DNA of 64,000 bases from Linyphia triangularis (GCA_963978545.1 OZ021732.1:25430688-25494687), one strand, 5' to 3'; shown: positions 12,017 to 24,499, numbered from the stretch's first letter. Notes: a model not told the origin generated them from the sequence alone. Program-made: numbers and translations.

Positions 12017-12997
12017 GGGGATATTTGCTTTGACAAATCTCTTATTGAAGTATAAACCCCTAAAACAAAGCTTTCACTATTAAAAAACTTAAATTCCTAC
12101 ACCATTACTACATATTCACTCAAAAATAACAGTAATAATAAGCTCAAAATCTGATAACCATTTCAAAAGCTCAGAACGTAATGACATTAATGGTCACACC
12201 AAGTCACATTGAATTACGACCACACGATCACCACTTCATTCCATTAATCCCAAACGATTAATCCCTAAAGTGCAAATCCATTCATACCCTTCCTGCCTTA
12301 AAAATCGTCTGAAAAATCCAAATCATCGGACACCTCAACTCTCCCCCGCACCTACCGTTTTTCGCCGATATCCCCTCTGGTGAGAAATAATGAAGGTATT
12401 TTGGAAGCGATATTACTCTCTGTCAAGAAACACCTGCCCTGATGACCCCCTCCTCCCCTTACCACAGGAGAGGGGGGGGGGATTGATCAATGGCACGTGA
12501 GGTACCCCCCCCCCCGTCTCTCTAGAAAGCTGCTCTCAGAGATCAAATGGTATCGATTCATCATCTTAAGTTATCGGAAAGGAGAATGCAAAAATTAATC
12601 GTACTCACCAAGAGAAGGAAGAGTTAGTGGAGCAGTTTCTTTTATGATGTGTCTTAGTTTGAAAGAAAGACAGAATTTGTGAGTTGGTAAGGAGGCCAAT
12701 CCCATAGCCCAGAGGTAAAGGCCACAGTTTCTATTTTTCTGAATTTTACAAGAGACCCAATTTAAGAAAGATTGAATAAATTATGTTTAATTAAATTTAT
12801 GAAATTAAAAATTAGGGGTTAGATTATGTTTTAAGTATGCCTTACTGGCGTACAGCAGATTCTTTATTGAGCAGCCTGTTCTGCCCCATCAACTTAATGT
12901 TTCAGGATTCCTTGTCCGTAAATCCTTTATTGTTTTAAAACTTATGAGTTTTTATATCATTTATACAAAAGTAATAAAAGCATATTAACAAATTGTA

Positions 12998-13200
12998 CAC
13001 TGTTAAAAATTTGGATTAACCTTGCACCATAAATTGGTTCCCATTTAGCTGCAATCAACATTTGGTGCTTTGTGTCACGATTTAATGGTGCTATCTCGGA
13101 CCGTAAGCACCATTAAATCGTGAAACTAAGAACCAAAAGTTGGTTGCAGCTAAATGGGAACCACTTTTTGGTGCAAGGTGGAACACATTTTTTAACAGTG
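12998..13200. mobile_element. 203-bp palindromic Tc1/mariner-type MITE with TA duplication
   Basis: Begins CACTGTTAAAAATTTGG and ends TTTTTTAACAGTG, flanked by TA at 12996-12997 and 13201-13202. Most of the element is one long inverted repeat. For example, GCACCATTAAATCGTG (13107-13122) mirrors CACGATTTAATGGTGC near 13077-13092, and the 'ttggtgcaaggt' and 'cccatttagctgcaa' blocks recur in inverse. TA target site and CACTG ends fit a non-autonomous Tc1/mariner derivative. Confidence 0.8.
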
Positions 13201-14039
13201 TAAAGGGAAAGTAAGTGGGTGTTTTTTTTTTGTTTTTTTTTCCAATTACAATTTAAAAAGTTTTTATAAGCTAACTTATAAATACTTAACAATTAAAAAT
13301 AAAAGCTAATTATCTTACCTTCAAATTCATTAACGATCTTTTACTATACTTGTTATGTCTGATACAAAAAACTCATATTTTAAAGCAATAGTTTGGTGTG
13401 GCCAAATTATAAAGCATTAGGTCGATAGTGCAGAACAGGTTACTGACTCTTCTTAAATAAAGAAACTGCTGTACTCCAGTAAGTACTATTTACTTAAACA
13501 TTATCTAACTTCTAATTTTTAATTTAATTAGTTAAGTTAAATGTAGTTAACTAAACATAGTAAAAAATTATTTAACACATAGATACGCTATTAAACATAA
13601 TTAATAAAACGTTTTTAAAGCGTGCAGGAAATAAACAAATTATTTTCGAACTTCGCTTAAATTTTTTTTAATATTAATTTAGGTTATCTTCTATAAAACT
13701 TAAGTGAACATCATATCGATGGTATATTTCACTAACATGAGAAAACACCGGTATTTAAGAAAACAAGCTGGAAAAAGTAGTATTAAGTTGGCACAAAGTT
13801 ATGAAGTTATATAATACGCGATAATTTCAGAGCTCTGAGTTTGCATAAAATCAATCAACACAAAAAAGTTGGAAGAACTACGAAGAAATCTATTGAAGTT
13901 AAGAAGTGTCCTTCAAGGAATTTATACCTAAAAGTTCTTCTAAGAGCTTATGGTGAACATAATTAAGGAATGAAACACATTTAATTGATTCTTTATGTGA
14001 AATTATTTCAAAACTAATCATACAGAGATAAATGAATTT

Positions 14040-14288
14040 TAACAATGGCAATGCTGCATCTAAGTTACTAATAAAAAAATAAAAAATAAAAAAAATTCGA
14101 AAAAAAAAAAAAAATTAGTATTGAAACTTCCAAAATGACCACCCAGATAGCTGCTTATTAAAAATTTCTATTTTTTTCCATTTTAGTATTTCTTTTTTAT
14201 TCAAAATTTTCTTATGAAAACCTCGCACATTTTAAAACTGTTCCCGACCCACTAATGGGTCGCAACCGCAGTTTCGAAAACGCTGTTC
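14040..14288. repeat. hAT-like MITE fragment (right end)
   Basis: Ends with a GACCCACTAATGGGTCGCAA...TTTCGAAAACGCTG region like the terminus of the hAT-type elements at 59080 and 60768. It is followed by TTCTAGAG, the same octamer that flanks the 59080 element. The upstream body has matching 'gaaaacctcgcac' and 'catttttagt' pieces. A left terminus was not found. Confidence 0.4.
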
Positions 14289-15404
14289 TAGAGGATTAAT
14301 GTTGCTGATGACAGATTATCTCCACGATAAAAATGCACAATAAAAACGAGGATTACACGCAAACACTGAAAAGTGATAAAATAGCAGCTTTAATGGATGT
14401 ATGTATGTCTCTTCCGTTAAACGGAATAACTCCATGTGCGATGCAGTGTGTTTGGTATATTGTTTTGTGTTGACGCCCTTTCATATTCTCAAAAGCCCAC
14501 TCGCAAACCAATTAAGAACTACAAGCTGGAGGAAGTAGCGTTCAAATACAATAATGTGCCGCTTGTTTTCCCCCTTTAGAAACAAAAGCAAACAAACATC
14601 GGCTGATTAGTCCACTTCGCACTGTTATTGTGTACATTTCTGTTAGATAATGTGATGAGACCTTGCATTTAGAAACAAAATATCACAACAAAGAAATCAT
14701 TGGAATTATTCATTGGTGGCTGTTTGTTGTTTTGGGCATGAAATTGGGTTGATCGATATGACATGATGAACACATGATAGCTGGTGTCACGTGACTCTTA
14801 AGTAGGCGTGGACTGATGAAGACAGAGATCCCTTGCATTTTCACTATTATCAACTCTCTTGTTAAGACAATTGGCTGCAATGTCAAAATGCTAGTTGTCA
14901 CGTGACTTATCCTTATTAAATTATGCCTGTTGCATTTGTTAAGGTCGTATAGTTCAATCAAAAGTGGAAAATTGCCTTACTTGCAATAGTGGAATGAAAA
15001 CTGCAGTTACCCAAAACTAATTGAAGCTATTTAGAGGTGTCTGGATTTTGTACAAGCCAACGGATCTTTTTGACCTTTGTATCCTACTACTGAGATTATT
15101 TAAAATAAATACGTTTAAAAAATTCAAATATAATTCAAATTTTAAAGTATCACATTTCAAGGACCAGAATTATATTATTGAAATTCGAAATTTATTGGGT
15201 TTTTCTTTTTGGCAGAAACCATTTATTCACAGGTTCTACTATACGGTTAAGCCTGAGAAGTTAACTTCCGTATGACATTTAAAGTGCCATATTTCCATTT
15301 CCTGACGAAAACTCGAAGTGACGTTTATTTTACTTCTTCGGGCATCATTTTTGCATTGTCTAAATACACAGGAGGGGTTTCGTGAAGCAAACTGCTTCAT
15401 TAAA

Positions 15405-15800
15405 ATTTTAGGGGGGTGGGGGGAGTGATAAGAAAATGGAAAAATTTAGGATTTATCTTAAAAAAACAAACAAGTTAAATGAAACAAAACAATAATATTT
15501 TGTAGATAGTGTGTGGTGGTGGGGGGGGGGGGTCCTACCATTATTATGTAATTATACCTTTAAAAATCCGGACGGGGGGGGGGAGGCAATTTAATATGTA
15601 ACAGTTTCTTTAATGTTCTTTTTTTGGGGGAGGGGGTCTACCGTTTATTGTGCAATACCATCATTAATTCTGGGGTGGGAGTACTTTTACTATTTAACAG
15701 TGTCTTTGTAAACTGGGGAGGGGGACGGGGTCTAGCAGTTAGTATGTAACAATATTAGTGTGGTCAGTAACAGTGGGAGTCCTACATTTCATCACGTAGC
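15405..15800. repeat. G-rich minisatellite, period about 50 bp
   Basis: Six diverged units each combine a G-run block (5-13 consecutive G) with a following AT block: gtcctaccattattatgtaa (15531), aggcaatttaatatgtaaca (~15584), tctaccgtttattgtgcaat (~15637), gtacttttactatttaaca (~15680), tctagcagttagtatgtaac (~15732) and gtcctacatttcatcacgta (~15779). G-tracts lie on the transcribed-sense strand of the Lim1 intron. Confidence 0.7.
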
Positions 15801-17845
15801 AAAGTATATCACAATTTCGTAAGAGGGACATCAGGGTTCTTGGTGCTTCGCTTTCTGTCAAACTTTACCCCTCCATCCTTTTAAAGTAAACAGATATAAA
15901 TATTAAATAATTAGAAAAGTATCAAATCGTGGCTTGCGTCCTTGGAAGGGGAGAAGAATTCGATAGTTAATTTTTTTTTTTTAATAAAGTCGACTACTGA
16001 TCGGTCCTCCTAATTACGTGATTCCCTGAACGTTGGAAGGAGGAAGGGGGGGGGGGGGTGTTGAATATGAAATTTTAAATCGCTGCCAACAAGTTTTAAA
16101 TCTTGACACAATTAAAATTCCATCCGTAACCAGGGGTAGCGGAGGAGGTTCGCCCTCTTTATTGGAAACTTCACTTGGCCGTATCTATATCAACAATCCA
16201 ATATATATAACACATAAATCAAACCCCATCTTTCCTCCTTGATAACATATAGTTGAAATAAACTAAAGAGTGGCTTCTTTTTTGTTACACATCCTTCAGT
16301 ACAATTGAACTGATACGAGTTTTTGAAAAACAAAAATTGTATGCAAGTACTTTCAATTCTTTCTCTTTTGCTTGTAATTTTTGTAACACCAATTGAAAGA
16401 TCTGAGTGTGAACCTCTTGCTTTACTAAGAAATGAATGAGTATAGAAATTTCGTTTTTTTAACAATCTAAAAGAGTCATACGAGCAATCGATTCCGATAA
16501 AAAGGGACTATCAAGATGTTAGGGTAAGAACGTTGATTTTTTTAATTGCTCTTCTATGTTGCTTGAAGATCACCAAATTTTACATTTATATAAGTTTGCA
16601 AGTTGCCAGATATTGAAAATCCAAACTAAAACATAACTTATTTGAACTCTACAGAATATATTCAAAGCAGCATTGCTTTTTTAACTCAGTCAATAAAAGT
16701 AAAAAGCACGGGTGCCCGCAGAAGACTTATATAGGAAGTACGCATGCTTCGTACCTTCCCTCTCGCTTCTCATCTATTAAAAAAAATTAAAAACTGGAAA
16801 AAAAGCGGCCACTTTCACTGAATGTCTGAAACTTTATACCTATTATATAAAATGGATTTTAAATTGGTCATTGTGTGAATAGAAAAGTATTTTGGAAAAT
16901 AAAAGATTTCTTTTTGTTATTAATTTTAATACAATGCATTGTTTTAAATCTTTTTCTGACAATATATTTTACACTTCATATTTTCTACATTTTTTGAAAT
17001 TTTGTACCGCAAACAAGACAGTTCAATACAGGGCAGATTTTGTTTTCATTTATAAGCCTTTGTTTCAAAAATTAGGATAGTGACTTTTTCGACTATCAAA
17101 ATTTTGCCGAAAAAATTCCAAATAAACAACGTATATAATAAAGTCCTCATCTCATCATTTATCTTCATTTGATAACCAACATAATATAATGATTACCTCT
17201 TTTAGTATAAAATTTTTTGAAATATTAAAATCCGGCAAATTTAAAATGGGAAGGGGATTCGAAATTGGGGGAGGGGTGCCTCATGGTACATATGATGAAG
17301 ATTCACTCATTAGAATATGCTATAGAACATGGTTTCTGGCAGGGAGGGACAAGGCGGTACGCCATCATTCTCCTAGCTTTTAAAAATCTAAAAAGTGACA
17401 AATTTACCTGAAAAATAAGAAATATAATACAGATTTTTAATATTTCATTTAAAATGCATTAATATTTTCATTAAAAATTAATGCATAATTCATAAACAAA
17501 TTTTTTTATTAAGAAAGCCAACTGTAATTCTTAAAAATTAAATATTTCTGCCGGCGTCCATGAGCTAAAAGGCTTCAAACAAGTACATTAGTATCACGAC
17601 TACCTTAAGCGCCGCAGTCCAATCCCAAGCCCAATACAAAATACCCAAAACAAACTTCTGAACAATCCCTACAGAGCTCATCACCACCGATTGTTCAAAC
17701 CGAAGAACAACACTAATAACATACGTCCAGGGACATTGCATCTCCCATCAGGTTTCGACAACTCTAGATTTAATCCCTCCTTTTCATAAAAGACTAGCAG
17801 ATTATCTACCCTCCTCCTCTCACTCTATCTCACAGATGGAAGGAG

Positions 17846-17853
17846 TGACGTCA
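17846..17853. promoter_or_regulatory. Candidate CRE (TGACGTCA)
   Basis: A perfect palindromic CRE/ATF consensus in a GC-richer, non-repetitive intronic patch (17560-17960). Function unproven. Confidence 0.25.
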
Positions 17854-18515
17854 TATCTAAGTTCATGTTTTATACATCGAAATAGAAAGTGGGGAGAGGG
17901 GGACGTAGGAGTAGATCTTCATTCCGTATGCAAATCGCTTTAGGCGGGGGTGGTATTTTGTTGGAACGAGATTGTTTTGTCAATTTTTATTGGAATTGGA
18001 AGGATTCTGCTTCTCGGTTGTGTTAGTGATATGCTGAGTGGTTGATTCTCGATGTCTTTGTAGCTCATAAAATTGTTAAGTGTATATAGGTAGTTGTTTC
18101 ATTAAGAAATATTTTGACAATTATTTTTTGGTTACGTGCAAAACTGTGGTTTTGTATCGAATGCAATCGGACATACACTCAGTTTTATATCTGCTGATGT
18201 TTATACTTCTGTTTCACAATTGATACTATTTTTCTGTTAGATGAATACATTAATAAACTACTAAAAGCTATTTAAATGACCAAAGCGGAATCCACATCTA
18301 ATTATTATTTAATTACAGCATAATATTCCCGATAGCATTTTAACTTTTTTAACATCACCTTGTGTAAACCTTCTAAAGGAAAGATTCAAAATTAAGATGA
18401 CAAGAATGCAGCTTTTTTAAAAGTTTTAATAAGGGATCCTAGTACACAGCTGACAAGCTCTCAGAGCCGTTTTCCTAACAAAACTTTCAACAAACCCTGA
18501 AACGTTCTATAATAA

Positions 18516-18897
18516 TAAAATAAAGAGTCTGTATGTTTGCCAGTGTGTGCGTGTGGCTCTAACCTTTTGGCTTTATAAAAAAAACTTCCAGTATGGGTAG
18601 AACTATGGAATTTTAAACCAAAGTAATTATGACTTTTTAACTGTGTTTTTAATAAATAGAATGATAAAATTGTAATTCTTTTTTTTTAATTAATATTTTT
18701 AAAGGTTTTTTTAGATAAAGTGACCTTAAATAGGCGTAGAGGCTCTGAAATTTTTAACATAAGTAGTTATAGAATAGTAGTTTAGGTTTGCGTAGCAACG
18801 ACTCTTTCAACGAAGCTGTGGGCCTGGTTCGTAAAGCGCCAAAAGCTGGGACCTATGAGCAATGACGGATCCCTGCAATGCGAGCCCACTCAGCCAG
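18516..18897 (+). mobile_element. 382-bp Helitron-like element, second copy (deleted)
   Basis: Starts TCTATAATAATAAAATAAAG followed by agtctgta, matching the 5' end of the copy at 56680-57491 (read on its minus strand). It ends in a block including GCCTGGTTCGTAAAGCG and AAAAGCTGGGACCTATG that matches that copy's 3' part. The final CTAG has decayed to CCAG. Shorter inside than the other copy. It ends about 315 bp before the homeodomain exon. Confidence 0.55.
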
Positions 18898-19212
18898 TTT
18901 TATAATAAGCTTGCTACAAAGTTTACGATGTATATGCAAAAAAATAGAATCAACCTTTTTAAAGGGCTTGCCATCTAAAACCTTTGCACCAAACCCTTTA
19001 CATACCCTTTCAATGGGAATTACCCTGAAACCTTGTCACTGTAAGTCTAATGACGAGGTTTTTGTAAGATTGCCCACTGTCCGGGATCTAATTATCATAC
19101 AAAGCTATGAATGCGAATTTTCGTGTTGGATATTACCCGACCTTTCTATAACATTCAGCAACTTTTTCTTACTTTTCAACATCATTCACTCACACTCTGC
19201 TTTCATTTCCAG

Positions 19213-19589
19213 TCTCCACATCCAGCTCCCCCCTCGACTCTCCTTCATTCGACGAGTCACTGGGCGACCCCACCAACAGCCCGCAGGAAGTCCTTCACGA
19301 CGGTGACTCCAGCGTGGAGCGGTACCGCGATGTTGTCAGCGGTGGATCAGGAGCTAACAGTCCGCACAACAACGCCACTGAAGACGGTAGCAACGGGGAC
19401 TGCCTGACGGGGGTACCTGCAGGGGTCGATGAGGGGTCCGGGGGCGCAAAGCGGAGGGGGCCGCGGACTACCATCAAAGCGAAGCAGCTGGAGACGCTGA
19501 AAGCGGCTTTTGCTGCGACACCGAAACCGACTCGGCATATCAGGGAGCAGCTGGCGCAGGAGACGGGGCTTAACATGAGAGTTATACAG
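19213..19589 (+). CDS. Lim1: Lim1/LHX1-5 internal exon: linker and homeodomain residues 1-46
   Basis: Internal exon of the same gene. The acceptor is ttcatttccag and the donor is cag|gtaagg. The first two bases complete the codon left open by the LIM2 exon (phase 1), and the exon ends in phase 0. About 80 linker residues come first. They are rich in S, P, D, G and N with acidic patches ([19 protein letters not shown]) and are not recognisably conserved. Then [19 protein letters not shown] opens the homeodomain at exon residue 81, which is R1 of the domain. Helix 1, helix 2 and the start of helix 3 follow ([13 protein letters not shown], then MRVIQ), ending at homeodomain residue Q46. The sequence from [10 protein letters not shown] onward matches LHX1/LHX5 essentially residue for residue. 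If the following intron were retained, the frame would run 27 codons into it and stop at 19668-19670, losing the DNA-contacting end of helix 3. Confidence 0.96.
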
Positions 19590-19929
19590 GTAAGGTTTGA
19601 TTCCTGTGTTGTGATTGTAAGGGAGTGGGGTGATTGTAATGAACTGAATGAAGTGTATTGCTTACTGTAAGATGTGAAATACGTGCGTAGGGTCTTTAAG
19701 AAAGGAATCCTATGCTTTGGAATGGCATAGCTTTGAATCGGCGGGAGGCAGGAAGAAAAGACTAGTGATATGCTGAATAGACAGGTATGGAATTTTAAAT
19801 ACATCGGTTTGCAAAATTAATTGTTGGGATTAAATTGGATGGCAGCTTAGTATGGTTTATCGATGAAGTTACGTCATTTCAAAGTTAGGGAATTCTTTCT
19901 AGCAGACACTGTATTGTGGAAAAAAACTT

Positions 19930-20050
19930 ATAGATTGCGTCTAAGAAGCTGTGTTTCTATTGCAACCGTTATAACAGCTTGTTTACGATGTTCCACATCG
20001 GGATTGACCAATGCCGAGCTATATTGGCCATCGTTGTTGTGCTACTAGGA
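19930..20050 (+). repeat. ATTGGCCAAT repeat family, short 3' portion
   Basis: CTTGTTTACGATGTTCCACA, then GGGATTGACCAATGCCG, ATATTGGCCATCG and the terminal TTGTGCTACTAGG match the right end of the other copies. It lies about 340 bp after the homeodomain exon. Confidence 0.45.
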
Positions 20051-22289
20051 GCAGTGTACATTCAATATTTCAATGCGACTCTTGTCACCCCTGTCCCAGC
20101 AAAATATTTTAAGATGATTGTCAACTAAGATTACAATTAAAATTACTCTTTATATATATAGTTACTTACAAATGAATGAAACAAATACTTGAACTTGTTT
20201 TCCATATTTCCCTAATGCACCAAACAGCTGCGGAATCTAAGCGTCGTTACTTTAAAAAAAAACTTATATGTTTTTAAAATACCAGAAATAGTCGTTCCTC
20301 AATACCATACAATTCGAAGTATTTGGTTTTTGAGGATTTGTATTACAGACGCGTGAAATTGTGAGTATTTTTATAGTAAACAATACCAACTTTGATTCCA
20401 AAGTTAGGTACAAACTTAAAGAGCTTGAAATTTCTTATCACTTTTCTGTAAAAAATAGGTAATTCTATTTACGGACCTCTTTATTTATCAGTTTATAAAC
20501 TCTTTTCTCCGATGACTCTATATAATTGAGGACATATGCTGAATAGTTCTCATATGATATCCAATAACACCATAATACAGATTCTCATACTTGAGATCGC
20601 ACTTAACAATCTTTATACTGCACTGAGTTACAAACTAACTAACGTTGAGGAACGGAAAATAAACGGTGACTTAGACCACTTTTCTTTTCGAAGCCTTAAA
20701 TAAGGTACCGAATTCCGAAGGCCAGGAATACGTTCTCGAGACGAGCCTTTTGCGTGCTTTCCCATCGAAAACCCCTTTTTCTGCCACACACCATACAAAC
20801 ACTCGCTCCCGATCTTTTTTTATTTTTTATTTTTATTTTCCCTTTTCTACCCGCAAATGCTTCAGATATAGGAAAGTTTGAGGAGAGAAAGAAAGGAAAG
20901 CGAAGATAAAATAAAAAAAGTAAAAAAATGATAGCGAAAAAAAATAAAAATGGTCTGAATACGTGTTTTGCATTCTTTCTGCCGCCTTCAACTGCCTAAT
21001 GAATTATATTTAAATTTCAAGAACGAATTGCACGGAAAAGGCAAAACACGGAAAAAAGGAGTTATAAAAAAACTCTGCAAGGAAGAGTATTTTACTTGCA
21101 AAACACTCGGCTAATTCGTACATTGTGTGAGTGAAAGGCATAAGGTGCATTTCTTTGTTTTTCGATTCTATCTTCTATCCTCCTTGTCTTTAAGAAGAAG
21201 GGGGGAGGGGGAGTAGTGCATCGTTTTTCTGGTAATTACGTACATAACAGAACTGAAAAGGGTTGTATGAGGTAGAAAACTTAGGTATTATGTTAGCGAA
21301 GCGATTTTCTTAGAAAGCAATTTAGAAGACATTGCAAGTGTGCTATTCTTAGTAAAGCACTAAAGTGTAGGCTTGTTATTTTAAATTCATACTAAGCACT
21401 TAAATGTATTAGAATTCAAGAACTTGTACATTTTCTCCCTTCCCCCAATATAATTCCCTTGATGAAAGATCATTTCTGAAATGAAACATTTGACATGATT
21501 TTTTACTCCGTATACCCAGAAGAAATATATAGTAAAAGTGTACCAATTAAGGCCTCACTAGTTGTGAGTCTTTAGTTTCTTTTGTTGTTGATATATTGGT
21601 TTGAAATGACAAAACTAATTCAGAAAATTTTACCAAGTATACAAATGTTTAAGTAATTAATTTATAGATTTTTTTTTAATCATATTAAAACAAATTGGTA
21701 TTACATACCAAGACAAACTGGCCTTACGATGATTGTAAATATATTTAAAAAGTAATTGATCTAAATTCAGGAAATCTGCAGAGGATTTCAAATTGGACTA
21801 ACTTTATTTTATTAAAGTTTAGTCATAACTTTACAAATTAAAAAAAATTGTCGCTTGTAGAAACTGAACACTCTTATTCTATGACATATTGATAGCATCG
21901 AAGAAGGTGGGGAGAGAAAAAGAAAAAAAAAAAACAAAAAAAAGAAGAAAAAAAAAAAAAACTAGCGAGTGTAAATTAAAAAAAAAATATTGCCCAATTG
22001 GCAAATTTGGTACAGTTAATAAGTTTATTTGAAATAAAATAACATTGGCGACAAAAAATAAAATTGAAACTGAAAATTTAGATTTTTATCTCCATTTTTG
22101 AAAATTATTTTCGCCAATTTTTGCTACATATATACACTGAAATTTTGTTACGACCCAATTATCCACTAATCAGATACACTTTATTTCCGGTTTTATTAAA
22201 ATCGATTAAGTTTTTTCTGACTTATAGAATTTTTAGAGTGACAGAGCAAAAAATATACACCAACCCGATTTTTTAAAACCTTTCCATTA

Positions 22290-22620
22290 ATTTTGATTTC
22301 GTATGTTTGTTTGTGTGGCGGGACAATTTTCCGAGAGCTAATTAACATACTTGCTGTCATATATTTGAGTTGAAATTTGGCAGATAAGCAGACTCGTTGT
22401 AAATGACAACGTATATTCTATCAATTTTTGGTTTGGAACTATTGCTAAAAAGTCTCTTTTAAGCTTGCTTCTATTGCACGCTCGTAGAACTTAATAGTCC
22501 ACTTGCCGTCATTCAATCTAGCAGAAGTTTGGCAGAGAAATTCATAATCGGTGAATTTTGTCCCAGTGATCAAAAACTATGAAAAGTGGATCTGAGTTCA
22601 AAATCGTTCCAGTTTAATCC
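22290..22620 (-). repeat. Inverted partner of the 22833-23291 repeat
   Basis: Reverse complement contains CTCTGCCAAACTTC, TTGAATGACGGCAAGTGG, CTACGAGCGTGCAATAGAAG, TTGATAGAATATACGTTG and GAGTCTGCTTATCTGCCAAA. These are in the same order as blocks at 23040-23250 on the plus strand. Together the two form a head-to-head inverted repeat about 1 kb wide. Confidence 0.45.
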
Positions 22621-22832
22621 ACTTTAAACTGATATCATTGTTTTAAATATAGTTGGTTTAAATGGATTTTTACTCTAAGTGATCTCTTCTCTGTGTCAGG
22701 CACATCAGAAGTTTGATATAAATGCAGATTGATATACAGAGGGGCCACAGTTTTACTGAAGCTTGTAGAGTTGTCTCGATTTTCAGAAATGTTTGACTCC
22801 TTGAAGAAAAGATTTCTAGAAATGAAAAATTA

Positions 22833-23291
22833 ACCCATAAAAACCAAGGTTTTTTTATATATAAATCCTTTATATATACATTGTCAGCATTTATGTTCTC
22901 TTACAACTTACTTAAGTCACTTTGAGTTTAGATCAAGTTTTAGTAGTGTTTGACCACGACGACGAAAATACTCGAATCTGTGCCATTTACTAACTATTTT
23001 TTGCCCCAAACACATGATGGAATGCATCTATAAAGGGTCCATCTACAAAATTTCAACTCAATTTGATGACGGCCAACTGGGGTAATTAGTAATTAGTATT
23101 ACGAACCGACAATAGAAACGTGCGTAAAAGCTACCCTTTAGTGGCAGCCCCAAAACTTGATAGAATGCATGCTCATCGATAACGAGTCTATCTGCCAAGT
23201 TTCAGTTTTATTGGATGACGGTAAGTAGGTTAATTTACCCTCCGCAGATTTTTCCCAACACAAACACACACAATCGAAGTTAATATAAAGG
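22833..23291 (+). repeat. Interspersed repeat ending GTTAATATAAAG, copy 2
   Basis: AACCCATAAAAACCAAGG at the start, CTTTTAGTGGCAGCCCC, GAGTCTATCTGCCAAGTTTC, TTGGATGACGG and CGAAGTTAATATAAAG at the end are shared with 45502-46057. It forms an inverted pair with the related segment at 22290-22620. Confidence 0.5.
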
Positions 23292-23647
23292 CTTTTAAAA
23301 TTATATTCCTTTTAATTAAAATTTTTTAAAAAATCGTTCATCTTTAACAAAAGAAACTTTAAATGCCTCAATTTTAACGACAGATATTTAAATACTTATT
23401 GGGTGGTTTTCTTTTTTATTTAAAACTTCATCTACAGTTTTCCCGATAAGGTTCAGCCTGTAAAGTTAGCTTCCAAATTAGTCCTATGCCCATATTTGCT
23501 TATGTTGGCAATACTTTGTACTGATTTTTATTTTTCCCCACGTATCATTTCGCATGGATCCAATTTGACTGACTAATGATAAAATTGAATTGCGCAATTC
23601 CAATAGAATAGTAATATGTATGCGAAATGCTGATAGTATGAATGCGA

Positions 23648-23651
<4 letters not shown>

Positions 23652-23736
<85 letters not shown>
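23652..23736. repeat. (TA)n microsatellite, about 85 bp
   Basis: Uninterrupted TA dinucleotides located about 360 bp after the end of the 22833-23291 repeat. Confidence 0.99.
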
Positions 23737-23737
<1 letters not shown>

Positions 23738-24474
23738 TTTGGAAACGGCTCTAGAAGGTTAAAAAAAAATACTCTTGGTGGTTTTAGATTGGCTCTACCT
23801 TTACGCAAAATCATTGTAATCATGCTCACCTTGTAAATAAGAGAGAGAGAGAAAGAGAAATTGAGGTTTAAAGTTTAACAACTTCATTTAGTTGATGCTA
23901 GCATACTGACTAACAACTAACTTTTATAATATTTCCTGCGCCAATACGACCATTTAACCTCATCATTACTTAGAGCAAGTTACAGAAAACCACTTGGTAA
24001 CAATAACTCACTTAGGCCACCAAAACAAGACAATTATATACGACCTCTGTGTTTAGTACGGAAGTATGTACCTGATACATATCCGTAGATTTCGAAACTT
24101 CACATTCAATAAAATGAACAAAATAATAAAAAACTGAACTCAATTTCATTTTCAGTTATCGCCGCGGTAACAGCGGTCTACCATAAATAAAACAAAAAAA
24201 AACATGGGAGCGTGCAGGTGGCAAAAAATATTGTCTAATACATAGAAAAAAAAGAAGTCTGTGATAAATAATGAAGAGGTGTGCCACGAAGGGAAAAAGC
24301 AGTGTAATAATAATCAAAAGGTGCAGCCGAAATTATTAACGAGGACGCAGAAGCAGTGAGGTGCAAAGGAGGGATTTGTGCTGAGGAAACTGCTCAAAAG
24401 TAGAGAGATTATTTTCGTTTTCTTCTTATTAGTGCCATTTTTCTTGTAAGGCAAGCGACCTTGGTTTCGGGAGG

Positions 24475-24499
24475 ATAATAATAATAATAATAATAATAA
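24475..24499. repeat. (AAT)n microsatellite
   Basis: About eight ATA units followed by an A run. Confidence 0.95.

Larger units (their letters stand above)
7576..19212 (+). other. Lim1 intron between LIM2 and homeodomain exons (11,637 bp, phase 1)
   Basis: Bounded by GT...AG and phase-compatible exons. No further exon is required, because the one base left by the LIM2 exon and the two bases opening the next exon form a codon. An extra alternative exon cannot be excluded. Stretches where I recognise nothing are 7620-8040, 9900-11860, 12050-12460, 13205-13980, 14300-15400, 15900-17550 and 17960-18515. Several moderately GC-rich non-repetitive patches (10360-10640, 12200-12600, 17560-17960) could hold regulatory DNA. 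Confidence 0.8.

Noticed and set aside
19295..19804. 169-residue minus-strand frame over the homeodomain exon
   Set aside because: Antisense shadow of a GC-rich coding exon; no domain recognised.
22290..23291. CRISPR-like or LTR-like interpretation of recurring blocks
   Set aside because: Blocks are few, diverged and inverted; there are no regular spacers, no long terminal repeats and no coding domains.
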